Positions 26,301 to 36,867 of a stretch of DNA of 64,000 nucleotides are shown here, piece after piece. Position numbers and translations under genes: made by a program. The stretch comes from Clytia hemisphaerica (Eukaryota > Cnidaria > Hydrozoa > Leptothecata > Clytiidae), in assembly GCA_902728285.1 (NCBI GenBank), contig CACVBU010000784.1:492507-556506 (forward strand). The letters run 5' to 3'. The notes under the pieces were generated by a model that ran no database searches, was not told the DNA's origin, and saw only the letters and a list, made by a program, of their open reading frames with translations. Within the stretch, counting starts at the first letter, position 1; each line of letters starts with the position of its first letter.

Positions 26301-26367
26301 GGAACGGTGTAAAGTCGACTTTGAAAAAAAGAAGATGAGAAATGAAGAAAGAATTAACGATTTGTAA
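23324..26367 (+). CDS. Unrecognised four-span membrane protein with PPPPYE motif, four exons
   Basis: Exons 23324-23482, 24307-24516, 25076-25213 and 26176-26367, all phase 0, give 232 residues and stop TAA. The start MIEPPPPYEVFENEK carries a PPxY sequence, the known ligand of WW domains such as those of NEDD4-type ubiquitin ligases. An acidic stretch follows. About four hydrophobic segments then appear: around residues 42-65, in exon 2 (NLILWISNILFILANV), in exon 3 (MIGICVICSFLVLVGCLWGI), and in exon 4 (two adjacent stretches, IIGLVTSVLSAMQAF and IGLVGVFPCFVVFVPLW). The C-terminus is charged (EKKKMRNEERINDL). I do not recognise a family. The layout resembles small tetraspan or DUF-type membrane proteins. 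Conserved splice phase and the lack of stops across four exons support a real gene. Intron 3 carries a small hAT-like element. A 5' non-coding exon may exist but is not visible. Confidence 0.75.
25488..25730. mobile_element. 243-bp hAT-like MITE in intron 3 of the four-span gene, TSD GTACATAC
   Basis: GTACATAC flanks both ends (25480-25487, 25731-25738). The ends are CCGGGGGGCAC and its complement-like CCCTCCCCGGG. Same family as the element at 27506-27846, judged by the shared start with CACTAGG(T)TTGCGG-type sequence. Confidence 0.75.
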
Positions 26368-27505
26368 AACAATACTTTATTTTTTACCTAAGTGAACCTT
26401 TAATTCAAGAACATTTATGCATTTAGAATCTCCGTATCTGAAAGATGAGAAAGATATGAAAAAATTGAAAACATCTCTTAAATTCAGCCAATTTAAAAGT
26501 TCTGCAAATTTTTTAAATTCTATTAAAGATTCAAGATTAGATCAGCGACCGAGGTAGTGAATTATGTCACTTCGTAGTGCACCCTTAGATCAAAGTCCTC
26601 GGTATTAGGGGGGTTATTAGATTTTCAACCGGAAGGGTTCAAATTTAATTTTTTAATATTTTACACGAAAGTAATTGGACGATAATTAACACGAATTAAT
26701 AAATTTCGTGTTAAATTAAAACCCGTGAGGGGAGCAAAATGGGTGCCTAGTATGTGTGACCCATTAAGATGCCTTTTTCACACCCTCAAAAGTCCCTCAA
26801 CAGACACCCGAGGTTACATAATTCCAGGAAGCCATTTATCCCCTTCCCATTTCCCCATTTTCGCATAATTAAAGTCAATATCAAATCATATTTGCTCCTC
26901 AGAAGGCTGTTTGCAATTACCCCTTTTGTTTGACCCCTTTAACTACTTTCAAACCTTCCTTCTTTATATTTGTTTTACGACTTTGTTATTTTGAAATGCT
27001 AAGGCTAAGCCATTAACCCCAACCCATTAGGTAATCAGGCAATTAACATTTATTTTAGGGGTAGGGACCTAGTATATATAGAGGTCAAATTTTCTTTGTA
27101 AGTAGACAAGTAGACAAGTGAAGTTATTTCAACCTTCATCGACTTATTTTCACAATGTAAGTGTAACATTTTTTTTTATCTTTAGGAGCTGGTTATGTTA
27201 AAGATTATTTTTGTAGGGAACTAACTTTGTCTCAAAGTTCATTCTTCACTCGCCTTCCTTTTGTTTCAACATGCATGTGAAATTTAGTAAGTTCAGAAAG
27301 AGGCCTCGACATGGAGGTTCTACCGAGATTGTCTGCCCACCTGTCCCCTTTTCTTTTTCAACCCTTCCCTCGAGTGCAGAAATGTTCCCTTCCCCTTTCC
27401 CTTCCTCTTTTGCTGTCTGGAGTACATCCATTACCCCCTTATTTTTGTTTATCGTTATCTTTACTAAATACAACTTTTTAATTGACGTCTCCCTTCTCTC
27501 TTTAC

Positions 27506-27846
27506 CCGGGGGGGGGGGGGTACTAGGGTTGCGAGCTGATGGGGGGGGGGTACCGCCCGACCTTCGAACTTTAGACCCTTACCGGGACCAAAAAGGAGAA
27601 AACAAAGGAAAATTTTGGGGATTTTACGATCCTTAGCGGGACAAATTTGACCAATTTCGACCAAATTTCGATCTTTCAGGGGGTAGTAAAAGTTGAAATT
27701 TTTCTATTTTTCCGACCCTTAGTGGGACTGAAATTTGATTTTCTGATTTTTCCAACCCTAGCGGGACTTTTGAAGTCCAAAAAAGGTACTCTTAAGGGCG
27801 GCACACACCGTACCCTCCATTTGCCTAAGTACCCCCCCCCCCCGGG
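27506..27846. mobile_element. 341-bp hAT-like MITE with long G/C tract ends
   Basis: Ends are CCGGGGGG and CCCCCCGGG. The flanking 8-mers are CTCTTTAC and CTCTCTAC (7 of 8 identical). It shares the GTACTAGGGTTGCG start with 25488-25730, and its inner part has repeated GACCCTTA and GGGAC blocks. A partial relative is seen near 28855-28990. Confidence 0.65.
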
Positions 27847-28122
27847 CTCTCTACAATCATCAAGACGAAGTATTAGTATGATTGTCTCACTCTTTCTAAT
27901 TTGAAACCTTATTTAACTATGTTGATTATACTGAAGTTGAACTTGTCTCGATTAACCTATTAACCTTGACGTAGCTTGTGACGTAGGCAGTAAAAATTTT
28001 ATCTAAACGAGAAAAGCCCTTGGAAGGAATTTAACATGATTAAAAGAAGAAACCCCTTTTGAAATTTTGTACATATAAAAGTCAAACATGTAGAAAAAAA
28101 TAGATCCCATTATTTTCGAGTA

Positions 28123-28250
28123 TTCCAAAGGCGAAAAGGGAGCCTTTGAAAGTATTCCAAAGGTTACAAGGGAACCTTTGATGGTGTTCCAAAGGTTACA
28201 AGGGAACCTTTGATGGTATTCCAAAAATTAAAAAGGGAACTTTTGAAGTT
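28123..28250. repeat. Minisatellite, about 36 bp x 3-4
   Basis: Units of the form ATTCCAAAGGTTACAAGGGA, then ACCTTTGATGGT. The segments CCAAAGGTT and AACCTTTG within each unit can pair, so each unit is a potential hairpin. Confidence 0.75.
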
Positions 28251-29951
28251 GTTCCAAAATAAAACTGATAATAAAGTTTTTTTTAAGTGTTTCCAAAGAG
28301 TAAGATGGAGGACTCGGAAATCTTATTACACCACCTATTGAACCAAGTTTTGTTTTGAATATAAATTCTCTGTGTTAGACTGTTTCGACACTATCAACGT
28401 TTTCTTTCTTTGAGTTTGAACTTCTTAAAAGATGAATTAACGTTTGCAAATCATTTCGACCAATTTATCTAAAACCCCTTTTCAGATTTTCTATTTTGAT
28501 GAAATTTACATTTGAAAAAGTAACACAGGTAGGGCGTCGACACCAGTTTGAGTTAGAAATCGTCATTTTTGGTCTAATTCGTAGGAATTGGATTGGGTTT
28601 CATGGTCAAGCAAGAAGTAAATCAAAAGTGAGTCTTTCCAGCGAGATTTTAAACCAAAAAGTCAAAAAAATGCAAAGATTTGACAAAAATCCACTTTTTT
28701 AAGATTTTGACCGTTTTTTTTACCATTTTTGGTCAACAAGCGATCCAAGAACCTTCAAATTTGGCCCTGCTTTACTTGATTCTGTCTTCCAACGAATTAG
28801 TTTGAAGTTTTACAACTGAGCACCTTTCTATCATTCAGGAAGGTCGGCTCAGTGGGCCCGACTGCTTTAATTTCCCTTACCTACCCTAAGGGTCATAAAT
28901 TTCTGAAACTTAGAATAGAATTTAAGGGTCAGTCTTCAAACTTTGACTCGGAAATACCCGTCATCTTGCAAGCCTAGTACCCCCCGGATTAAAAACCCTT
29001 TAATTGAAACCAGCCGTGAAAAGCAACTGAAATTTTTTGTGTCAATTCAGAAAAATGTAAAGAGATGAAAAAACAGCTTCGTCAGAACAATAGACAAACG
29101 GCTCGTTATATACCAGGTCCTTTGCCCTTAAGGGAGTTTGTTTCGAGCTAATGGATTTCTTTTTTGTTGCTTTAAAGAAGTTGTATAATTAGTATGACGA
29201 AATTCTTTTGTTTCAGGTCAAATTATGCGTAAACTTTAGGGGCTTATATTTTGGGGAGACCTCTTTTATACCAAAAGATACCTATATTTTCTTGCTCAGA
29301 ATTTTCAAGCCATTCTAATGATATAACGGCATCATGACTACATAATTAGATTGAAAGCTAAAGTGCACGAAATTAAGACATCAAATCTGTCTTTGATGAA
29401 TTTCTATCAAACTTTTTAGAAACAATTTGGTATCATTGTGATGAGAATTTTTCAGACTACAAGTTAGTGTAAAATTTGTTACTGGATACTGAAAGTTTAA
29501 AAAGTAATGGATCAAAAACGAAAAACATAAAACCACTTTTATAAACACAGCATATAGAAACCAGCCCTCTTCGCATGGCGAGCCGTTTTTTTCTGGACTT
29601 TTTGTAACGACCAAATAAAGCTAAAACAAAGGAGTTTTCAATAGACACGATCAGAACACTTCGGGTAATCAGAGAAGCACTTTTTCTATTCCATTCCATT
29701 TCTCTGATCAATTTCAAGGCCGCTTATTACTTAGCACACTTACAGTGGATTTTTTTCACATCAAACAGAAATATTTCATAACTCGTTGTATATAATTCTT
29801 TCAGGGGTAAACAATTAGGTAACACCCCTACAGGGAAATTTCATCATGGTATCCTTCGTAGTAAATCATTGGTTTGCTCATTTTCTGCCAGCTAATGGTC
29901 TTAAAAAATTATGTTGATTTTCATATTTTTGAGACATGCCATAATTCTTAC

Positions 29952-30157
29952 CTGAGCCAGCTAAGACATTGATCAGATGCATTTTAACCACCCCCGGACC
30001 ATATTTACTAGTTATAGTTGAGCCATCGTTGCACGTTACTTTAATATCGTGTTCATTGCTGAGTCGACATGCGTGAATCTCCCTCTGATCAGGCCTGATC
30101 ACATTCTTCAATTTCCAATCTCCAACAAACTCAAAACACAAACCTTGAATTGATTTC
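29952..30157 (-). CDS. Orphan internal exon, unknown protein
   Basis: Between an acceptor (pyrimidine-rich, TTTTCAG at 30158 and above) and a consensus donor (CAG then GTAAGAAT) lies a 206-nt open stretch, phase +1 at entry. It reads KSIQGLCFEFVGDWKLKNVI and goes on as RPDQREIHACRLSNEHDIKV. The composition is protein-like (mixed charged and hydrophobic, three Cys) and unlike the surrounding repeats. I do not recognise the family, and no companion exon is visible within about 3 kb on either side. It could be an exon of a gene with long introns, or a leftover of a dead gene. Confidence 0.45.
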
Positions 30158-30652
30158 CTGAAAATGATATGTTAGCTGCAACCTGAGATGAATAAGCCAG
30201 TATGCATGTATCCATGTATTGAAGCAGCCGTGACAGGAACGATTTGGAACAACCAAAATTTCTGAACCGTAACATCGAGGACGATAAAAGCCTACCTAAC
30301 TAATGAAAATATACAATTTGTGTCATCGAAAAAAAAAGGACCCATGAGGAACCTTTTCCTTTCACCAATATGATGACATCACCGGTATGGTGAAGAATAC
30401 AGTCATTTTGTATTGGTTAACAGAAAAAACTGGGTTCTTATAACTCAATTTGAAACATCGAGGCAAAAATATAATTTAAGCTGCCAATGTACACTCGAAT
30501 GTCTCAAACTCTTAAATTGATCATTTCTTCGTCTTTGTGTAAAATTCAGGTTTAAAAAAGTAAGAATACGTTAAGAATATTTCACCCTCCATTTTAGCAT
30601 TTTCTTAAGAATACTTGACCATCATCCAAAGTACATTTTCTTATAAACAAGT

Positions 30653-31286
30653 GATACTTTTATGGACCTACCTGGTTATGCATTTAACACATTTATAATT
30701 GATATCTACGTGACGTAACCATTAAACAAACATTCAGAACACAAATAATGACGATCTATTTAAATTAGTCGTTTGTTTCTTATAAAAAAAAACGTTGAGA
30801 AACCAAAACTTCATGCTCTTGAAATATTCTTTCATATTAAAGACTTTGTGAGCAAAAAAAACATCTATCTCATAAAAATAATTGAGTGTTATTTGACTAA
30901 GAACATTGATGTATGCTTATTAATAGTCATTCTTATAGATAAACATGCGTTTTTTGAGCCAACTAAATTTTTTTGCAAAAATTTACTTTAGCCATCTTTT
31001 AACTATGGAATGGTACCCTACTTTCATGCAAAAGATTAGAAAAAATTAATAATCTAATTTTTCAAAAGTCCAAAAAATCCGTTTTTAGGCCGTTTTTTGG
31101 CCCAAATTTGCCCAAAAACATTTTTTTCGAAAATCGGGCTCCGTCACATTTGGTCCAACACCATTTTGTACCTTTGTACCAAAAATCAAAAAATTCTTAT
31201 GATTCAATCCCGAGAAAAGTTGGTAACAGACGGACGGACAGACGAACACAGGTTAATTTATAGGACCTCCAGGTAGGTCCAAAAAG
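30653..31286 (+). mobile_element. GGACCTACC repeat family, complete copy
   Basis: The left end is GATACTTTTATGGACCTACC and the right end is CCAGGTAGGTCCAAAAAG, giving a short inverted GGACCTACCTGG core. Near the right end is an ACGGACGGACAGACGAAC block matching a tetranucleotide tract in the copy at 44846-45713. No coding capacity. Confidence 0.7.
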
Positions 31287-31910
31287 CGTGCACATTTTGG
31301 ACTATTCAGATGTCTTCAGATCAGGGCCTAAAGAAGGACCCTCACCAGGGACACGTCTACTTATCTAATTTTGCCAGAGTGTCTCCTCCGGTCACTTACT
31401 TCAAAATGATTAAAATTCAAGAATCAGTCAGACTCGCTACTGGCTACTAGCCTTCCCACAAACCAAATTTTTTCTTTATTAAATCGCGATAAAAAAGCGG
31501 TTTTCGTCTAACATGCTAATCCGCTAGAAGCTGATAAAATATTGTCTCGCCTAAATTATGTTGAAACAAAGACCAAATCGTAAAGGTATTAAAATGTTCA
31601 CTATTAACAACAGTCTCTGTAATTCTGCTCTACTCTAGGCTTCTGCTCATCTATCCTCTAGCGAAAAAAGTTTCTTATAGGAAGTATAGGTCTGCGAATC
31701 AGACTAGCTCTACTTTTCCTCAATAAGACAAAAAGCACAAACATTGCTTTTTAAACTTCACCAAACACTTAATAAAAACCAGGCATCGTCAGGTAAATCA
31801 TAAACAAAAACAGCGAGTCGTCTCATGATTCGTCGCGACAAAGCTCCTTGCTTTTCAGTACATTTGGCTTCCAAGTAAATGTCTTTGGAAATTCTTAACA
31901 GGGCAATTCG

Positions 31911-32417
31911 TAGCCTGGATATCCAAGCTCAAAATTTTAGAAAAAATGAAATTTACCTCAACATACAAAGTTCTAAAATTATAGAGCTTGGTCTCCCTAA
32001 AGAATGAAAGTGAAAACCCATGTTTCCTAGCCAACCCAGGGCAACAAAACAGAAATTAATAAAAAGCAGTCTTACAAGATCTAAAACTATTTAAAACATC
32101 CAAAGATTACACCAAAGTCCATAAAAAAGTTTGCATGCATTATCATGACCAACCATGTTTTCAACCAACTTGCCTCTGTTTTCTTCTTTTTCATGTAACA
32201 GAAAGCCCTATCTTCACTAGCAACTGGAGGACTATCTTATTTTTGCTCCACGCCGTGTAGATTGGCCCTTACGGTTTTAGCGAAGTGAGCGCAAGCAAGC
32301 GGATTGCATCCTCTTAAAGAGAATGCAAATCGCTCTAGGGAGACCAGGCTGTAAACCAGAATATAAAATATCAAAAACTAGACTGTGAAATAGTTTACAG
32401 CCTGGATATCCAGGCTA
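31911..32417. mobile_element. 507-bp element with TIR TAGCCTGGATATCCA and 9-bp TSD GGCAATTCG
   Basis: The terminal 15 bases are perfect inverted repeats. GGCAATTCG at 31902-31910 and 32418-32426 is an exact 9-bp duplication. A subterminal GTAAAC and GTTTAC pair precedes the right end. The family also occurs at 61619-62531 with its own 9-bp TSD. A 9-bp duplication is typical of Mutator-like (MULE) transposons. No transposase, so non-autonomous. Confidence 0.85.
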
Positions 32418-32510
32418 GGCAATTCGCGAAAGTTTATGCTCGCAAAAAATTATCAAAAAAATTGAAAATGTAGTTTCAGTTTTATTTCATATATTTCTCT
32501 TCAAATATTA

Positions 32511-33133
32511 ATTAATTTTTACGTCAGAGGGTCGAAATGTTGTTAACAGTGTAAACAGGTGAAGATCTTGGGGAGGCAAATAAATGACAAAAGTGTATTA
32601 GGTTCCGAAATGTGTATTTGTCGAAATGAGTAAAATATAGTAAACTTGAAATGATTGAAATTTGCCGAAATCTGTGAAATGAAATAATGTGAAATATTGT
32701 TCGCTTTGGGGCTGATGTTGGGGATGTACCATGCAATATGAGGCCTAACTTAAGCGCCTAAGACCGTAAGGATGACGGCCTGTCGAAGGACTGTAAGGAG
32801 GACAGCCATATGAGCGTGGCTGTAAGGAAGACAGCCTTTACTAACCTGAGCGTGAGAGCCCTTAACTCCTGAACCTTATGAGCGTGGACTGTAAGGAGGA
32901 CAGTCAAATGAGCGTGGACTGTAAGGAGGACAGCCATATGAGCGTGGACTGTAAGGAGGACAGCCTTTACTCCTAACCTTATGAGCGTGGACTGTAAGGA
33001 GGACAGCCTTTACTCCTCAACCTTATGAGCGTGGACTGTAAGGAGGACAGCCTTTACTCCTAACATGTATGTGCCTGTAGATACTGTATAAGCTAGCCAC
33101 TAGTAGGAGTATGGGTTCCGAAGGGACCCACAC
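32511..33133. repeat. Duplicated block R1 containing a hairpin minisatellite
   Basis: About 620 bp, nearly the same as 33550-34154. Its second half is a minisatellite with units built on GAGCGTGGACTGTAAGGAGG followed by ACAGCC, some extended by TTTACTCCTAACCTTAT. About eight units are present. No protein-coding evidence beyond repeat-derived frames. Confidence 0.85.
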
Positions 33134-33379
33134 CAATGGAGAGCATATTGCGTGATACATCCCAAAGAAGACAAAAAAGACTAGTCCTGACTAAAAAACA
33201 CCTTTTGGGGAAAAAAATAGCTGGGACTAGCTGCGCTGCTGCTTGTGCGTCCTCGTCGTCGACGTGGGCGTCGTCGCCAATCATCTGAAAATGAGAGAGA
33301 GAAAAAAGCAAGCAAAACTGGCGCATACAAGTACCATGTCCCTCCAACCTCCAATGTAGGAAGGGAAGGGAGGGTGGGA

Positions 33380-33549
33380 ATTGAAAACACAAGATAAGAA
33401 AGACTAAGCGTGGTTTTCACTCCCGTATAAATAGTGATACTGGGATTTGAGCAATGGCTTCTAGAGGGCGTAGCATGATGGCGAAGGGTGTATTGCGGGC
33501 GTTAATTTGTCTTCCTTAAAATTAACCTAACCTAACTAAGTTAGCTCTA
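33380..33549. repeat. First copy of the TATA-bearing repeat segment
   Basis: It runs from AAAACACAAGATAAGAAAG to TTAGCTCTAA and matches 36927-37105 and 37596-37773. It contains CCCGTATAAATAGTGATAC, which looks like a TATA box, and AACCTAACCTAACTAA near its end. Confidence 0.7.
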
Positions 33550-34154
33550 ATTAATTTTTACGTCAGAGGGTCGAAATGTTGTTAACAGTGTAAACAGGTG
33601 AAGATTTGGGGAGGCAATAAATGACAAAAGTATTAGTTCCGAAATGTGTATTTTCGAAATGAGTAAAATATAGTAAACTGAAATGATTGAAATTTGCCGA
33701 AATCTGTGAAATGAAATAATGTGAAATATTGTTCGCTTTGGGGCTGATGTTGGGGATGTACCATGCAATATGAGCCTACTTAAGCGCCTAAGACCGTAAG
33801 GATGACGGGCCTGTCGAAGGACTGTAAGGAGGACAGCCATATGAGCGTGGACTGTAAGGAAGACAGCCTTTACTCCTAACCTTATGAGCGTGAGCTGTAA
33901 GGAGGACAGCCTTTACTCCTGAACCTTATGAGCGTGGACTGTAAGGAGGACAGTCAAATAGCGTGGACTGGTAAGGAGGAACCATATGAGCGTGACTGTA
34001 AGGAGGAAGCCTTTACTCCTCCTAACCTTATGAGCGTGGACTGTAAGGAGGACAGCCTTTTCTCAACTTATGACGTCGCTCACATGTATGTGCCTGTAGA
34101 TACTGTATAAGCTAGCCACTAGGTAGAGTATGGGGTTCCGAAGGGCCCACACCC
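33550..34154. repeat. Duplicated block R2 containing a hairpin minisatellite
   Basis: Second copy of R1, with many single-base gains and losses (for example in homopolymers and at GACTGGTAAGG). A further fragment of the same unit lies at 34420-34485. The indel-heavy divergence suggests assembly noise as well as real change. Confidence 0.85.
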
Positions 34155-34779
34155 CAAAAACGTCCCCAAAACTACCCGCCAATACATCCCCAAATCAGCA
34201 GCCAAACTCGAAAAGAAGTCATTACACATTAGGAACCTAACTCTTACTAAAAGGAGACGTCTGGTCTTAGTGCGTTAAGTTTTTTCCTATAGGTCATAAT
34301 GAGAAGCTGAGCCCATATATTTGATGAAGATGGCCTGAGCCTATATCCTAGTGAGAATAACCTGAGCCCATGTCCTGAAGGGATGATTTTTAGTCCAAAT
34401 TGTAATGAGTATGATGGACTTAGGTGCCTAACGTAGGGATGACGGCCTGTCGAAGGACTGTAAGGAGGACAGCCATATGAGCAAGGCAGGATGGTCTGAA
34501 TCGAATCGAGATCTGAGGGTAAATTGTTTTTTGGACATTTAATGCAAGGGGTCTGCTAAATATATAAAAAAAGATTATTTGAGGATGGTGACATATAACT
34601 TTTAATCTAAGCACTGTATATCTGTGGGGTATGTTTCAGGGAAAGAAAGGGAACCAAGTCACAGGGTAGTTGAAACCAAAAAAACAATCTACTTATTGTG
34701 AAGTCTCCAGACCCAATTTCTGTTACAGCTGTATAGAGAATAGGTGTCAAAAAAAAAATAAAAAATAAAATAAAAACAA

Positions 34780-36400
34780 AACCCACATCTCAACAAGTAA
34801 ATTCCCACATGTTCATTGCTAATATAATTACCATTGAATCGTGACGTCATTCGACGTCACCAGGGATTATAGCAAGAGAAAACAAGAAAGAAAATAAAAA
34901 TATCTGTCCCACTTACATGTGAACCCAAGGTTGGATAGTAAGAAACCCAGTTAAAACAAAATAAAACTTAACGACACAAGACCAAAAGCTACCCAACCAG
35001 TAGGTTTGCATGGGATCATAGGCTAAGTTTATTACCAGTGTATCATGACGTCATTAGACGTCGCTAGGAATAATAGAATGAAAAAAAAACAAAAAAGGCC
35101 AGGTGAAAAAAGAAAAGAAGAAAAAAAACTGCCCAATTTACAGGTGAACCCATGGGTGGATAGTTAGAAACCCAACTAAAATAAAAGTAAACATGACAGC
35201 ACAGACCCAGGCTATCCAATCAGTAGGTTCCCAAAGCTCATAGCTAAGTAATTACCAATGTATCATGACGTCATTGGACGTCGGCATGAGTGATGGATGA
35301 AGAAAAGAAGGGTGAAAAACAACTGTCCAACTTACAGGTGAACTCTTGGGTGGATAGTTAGAAACCCAGTGAAAAACAAAAGTAAAACATGACAACACAG
35401 AAACCCAGGGCTATCCAACCAGTAGGTTTCCGAAGAGTTCATAGACTAAGTAATTACCAAGGTATAATGCATCATTGGACGTCGACATGAGTGATAGGAT
35501 GAAGAAAAGGGTGAAAAAAAGTATCCAACTTACAGGTGAACCCATGGGTGGATAGTAAGAAACCCAGTTAAGACAAAATAAAACTTGACGACACAAGACC
35601 AAGAGCTAGCCGACCAGTAGGTTTGCATGGGGTCATAGGCTAAGATTATTACCAGTGTATCATGACGTCATTAGACGTCGCCAGGAATAATAGAATGAAA
35701 ACAAACAAAAAAGGCCAGGTGAAGAAAAAAAAGAAGGAAAAGAAAATACTGCCCAATTTACAGGTGAACCCATGGGTGGCTAGTTAGAAACCCAGTTAAA
35801 AACAAAAGTATAACATGACAACACAAAGGTCTCCATAAGTTCATAGGCTAAATAATTACCAATATCATGACGTCATTGGACGTCAACCGGATGATAGGAT
35901 GAAGAAAGAGGGGTGAAAAACAATGCCTAACTTAAAGTGAACTTATGGTGGATAGTGAGAAACCCAGTTAAAAACAAAGGTGAAACATACAATAAGCCCA
36001 GGCTATCCAACCAGTAGATTCCGAAAGGTACATTAAGCTGAAATAATTACCAATGTATCAACACACCAATGGATATATCAACGGGGATTAAAGAAGGGAG
36101 AACAAATGGGGTGAAAAACAACTGCCCGACTTGACATATGAACCCATGGGTAGATAGTTAAAAACCCCAGTTAAAAACAAAAAGGTAAAAGATGATAACG
36201 CATGAAACCCAGGGCTATCATCAACCAAGGCTTCCAAAGGTACGTAGGCTAGAATAATGAAATGGCTAATGTATCAACGTCATGGATGTTACCAGGGATT
36301 AAAGGAAGGGAAAAACAACATAGGGTAACAACTGCCCGACTACGATGTATGAACCCATGGGTGGATAGTTAGAAGCCCCCCAGAGAAATGAAAGACAAAA
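34780..36400. repeat. Satellite of about 205 bp, about eight units, with CRE-like TGACGTCA
   Basis: Each unit has ACAGGTGAACCCATGGGTGG, then TAGTTAGAAACCCAGTTAAA, then a TAATTACCAATGTATCATGA stretch. TGACGTCA is intact at 34842, 35046, 35266, 35663 and 35868 and decayed near 35465, 36056 and 36270. The spacing between sites is about 195-220 bases. No coding content. Confidence 0.85.
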
Positions 36401-36867
36401 ATTGCAACTTGAAACTAACAAAGCAAGGCTACGCAAACCTAATGTGGTTCCTTTCCACGACTAAGATTGCCCATGTGCCATGACCAGCAAAACAAACTCA
36501 GGGAGTACACGTACCATCAAAGGACCATAAAGATATACCAGATTGATTATGTTGGAGAGGGGGGAGGATGAGAATAGAAGTTTTGAACTTACAAGACTGT
36601 TCACTTAACTTTCCATTTGTTGAAAAACATCCAAGGAAGAGAGTGAAGACAAGTGCATTGGGACTGTGACTTCGAGGAGACAAGTACGCAAGTAACAACG
36701 TGTGTGGATGGGAGCTTCTGGATATTTGTTGTCATCAGTCAGCAATGTTTATTGTTTTTGAAGGAATTCAGCAGTAGAGTAGCCAACAGCAATCATAGAG
36801 TGTAAGGTAAGGACCAGCAGAGCAAACATCCATTGAGAGTTATTGATTTATTTAATTAACTATCCAG

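Larger units (their letters stand above)
26400..32510. other. Gene-poor stretch after the four-span gene
   Basis: Apart from the orphan exon at 29952-30157 and the repeats listed separately, I see only AT-rich sequence. A possible poly(A) signal for the four-span gene is AATAAA at 26698-26703, about 330 bases after its stop. Confidence 0.5.

Noticed and set aside
33093-33420. Minus-strand frames with a signal-peptide-like start (MKTTLSLSYLVF) and an acidic exon-like piece
   Set aside because: The other two copies of the segment break the frame, and no splice-consistent gene could be built.
33928-34110. Open frame of repeated MSVDCKEDS units
   Set aside because: It is the minisatellite read in one frame; block R1 does not keep it open, so no protein is supported.
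32511-34154. Repeat array resembling a CRISPR
   Set aside because: Units are contiguous minisatellite copies without unique spacers, in an intron-rich animal genome.
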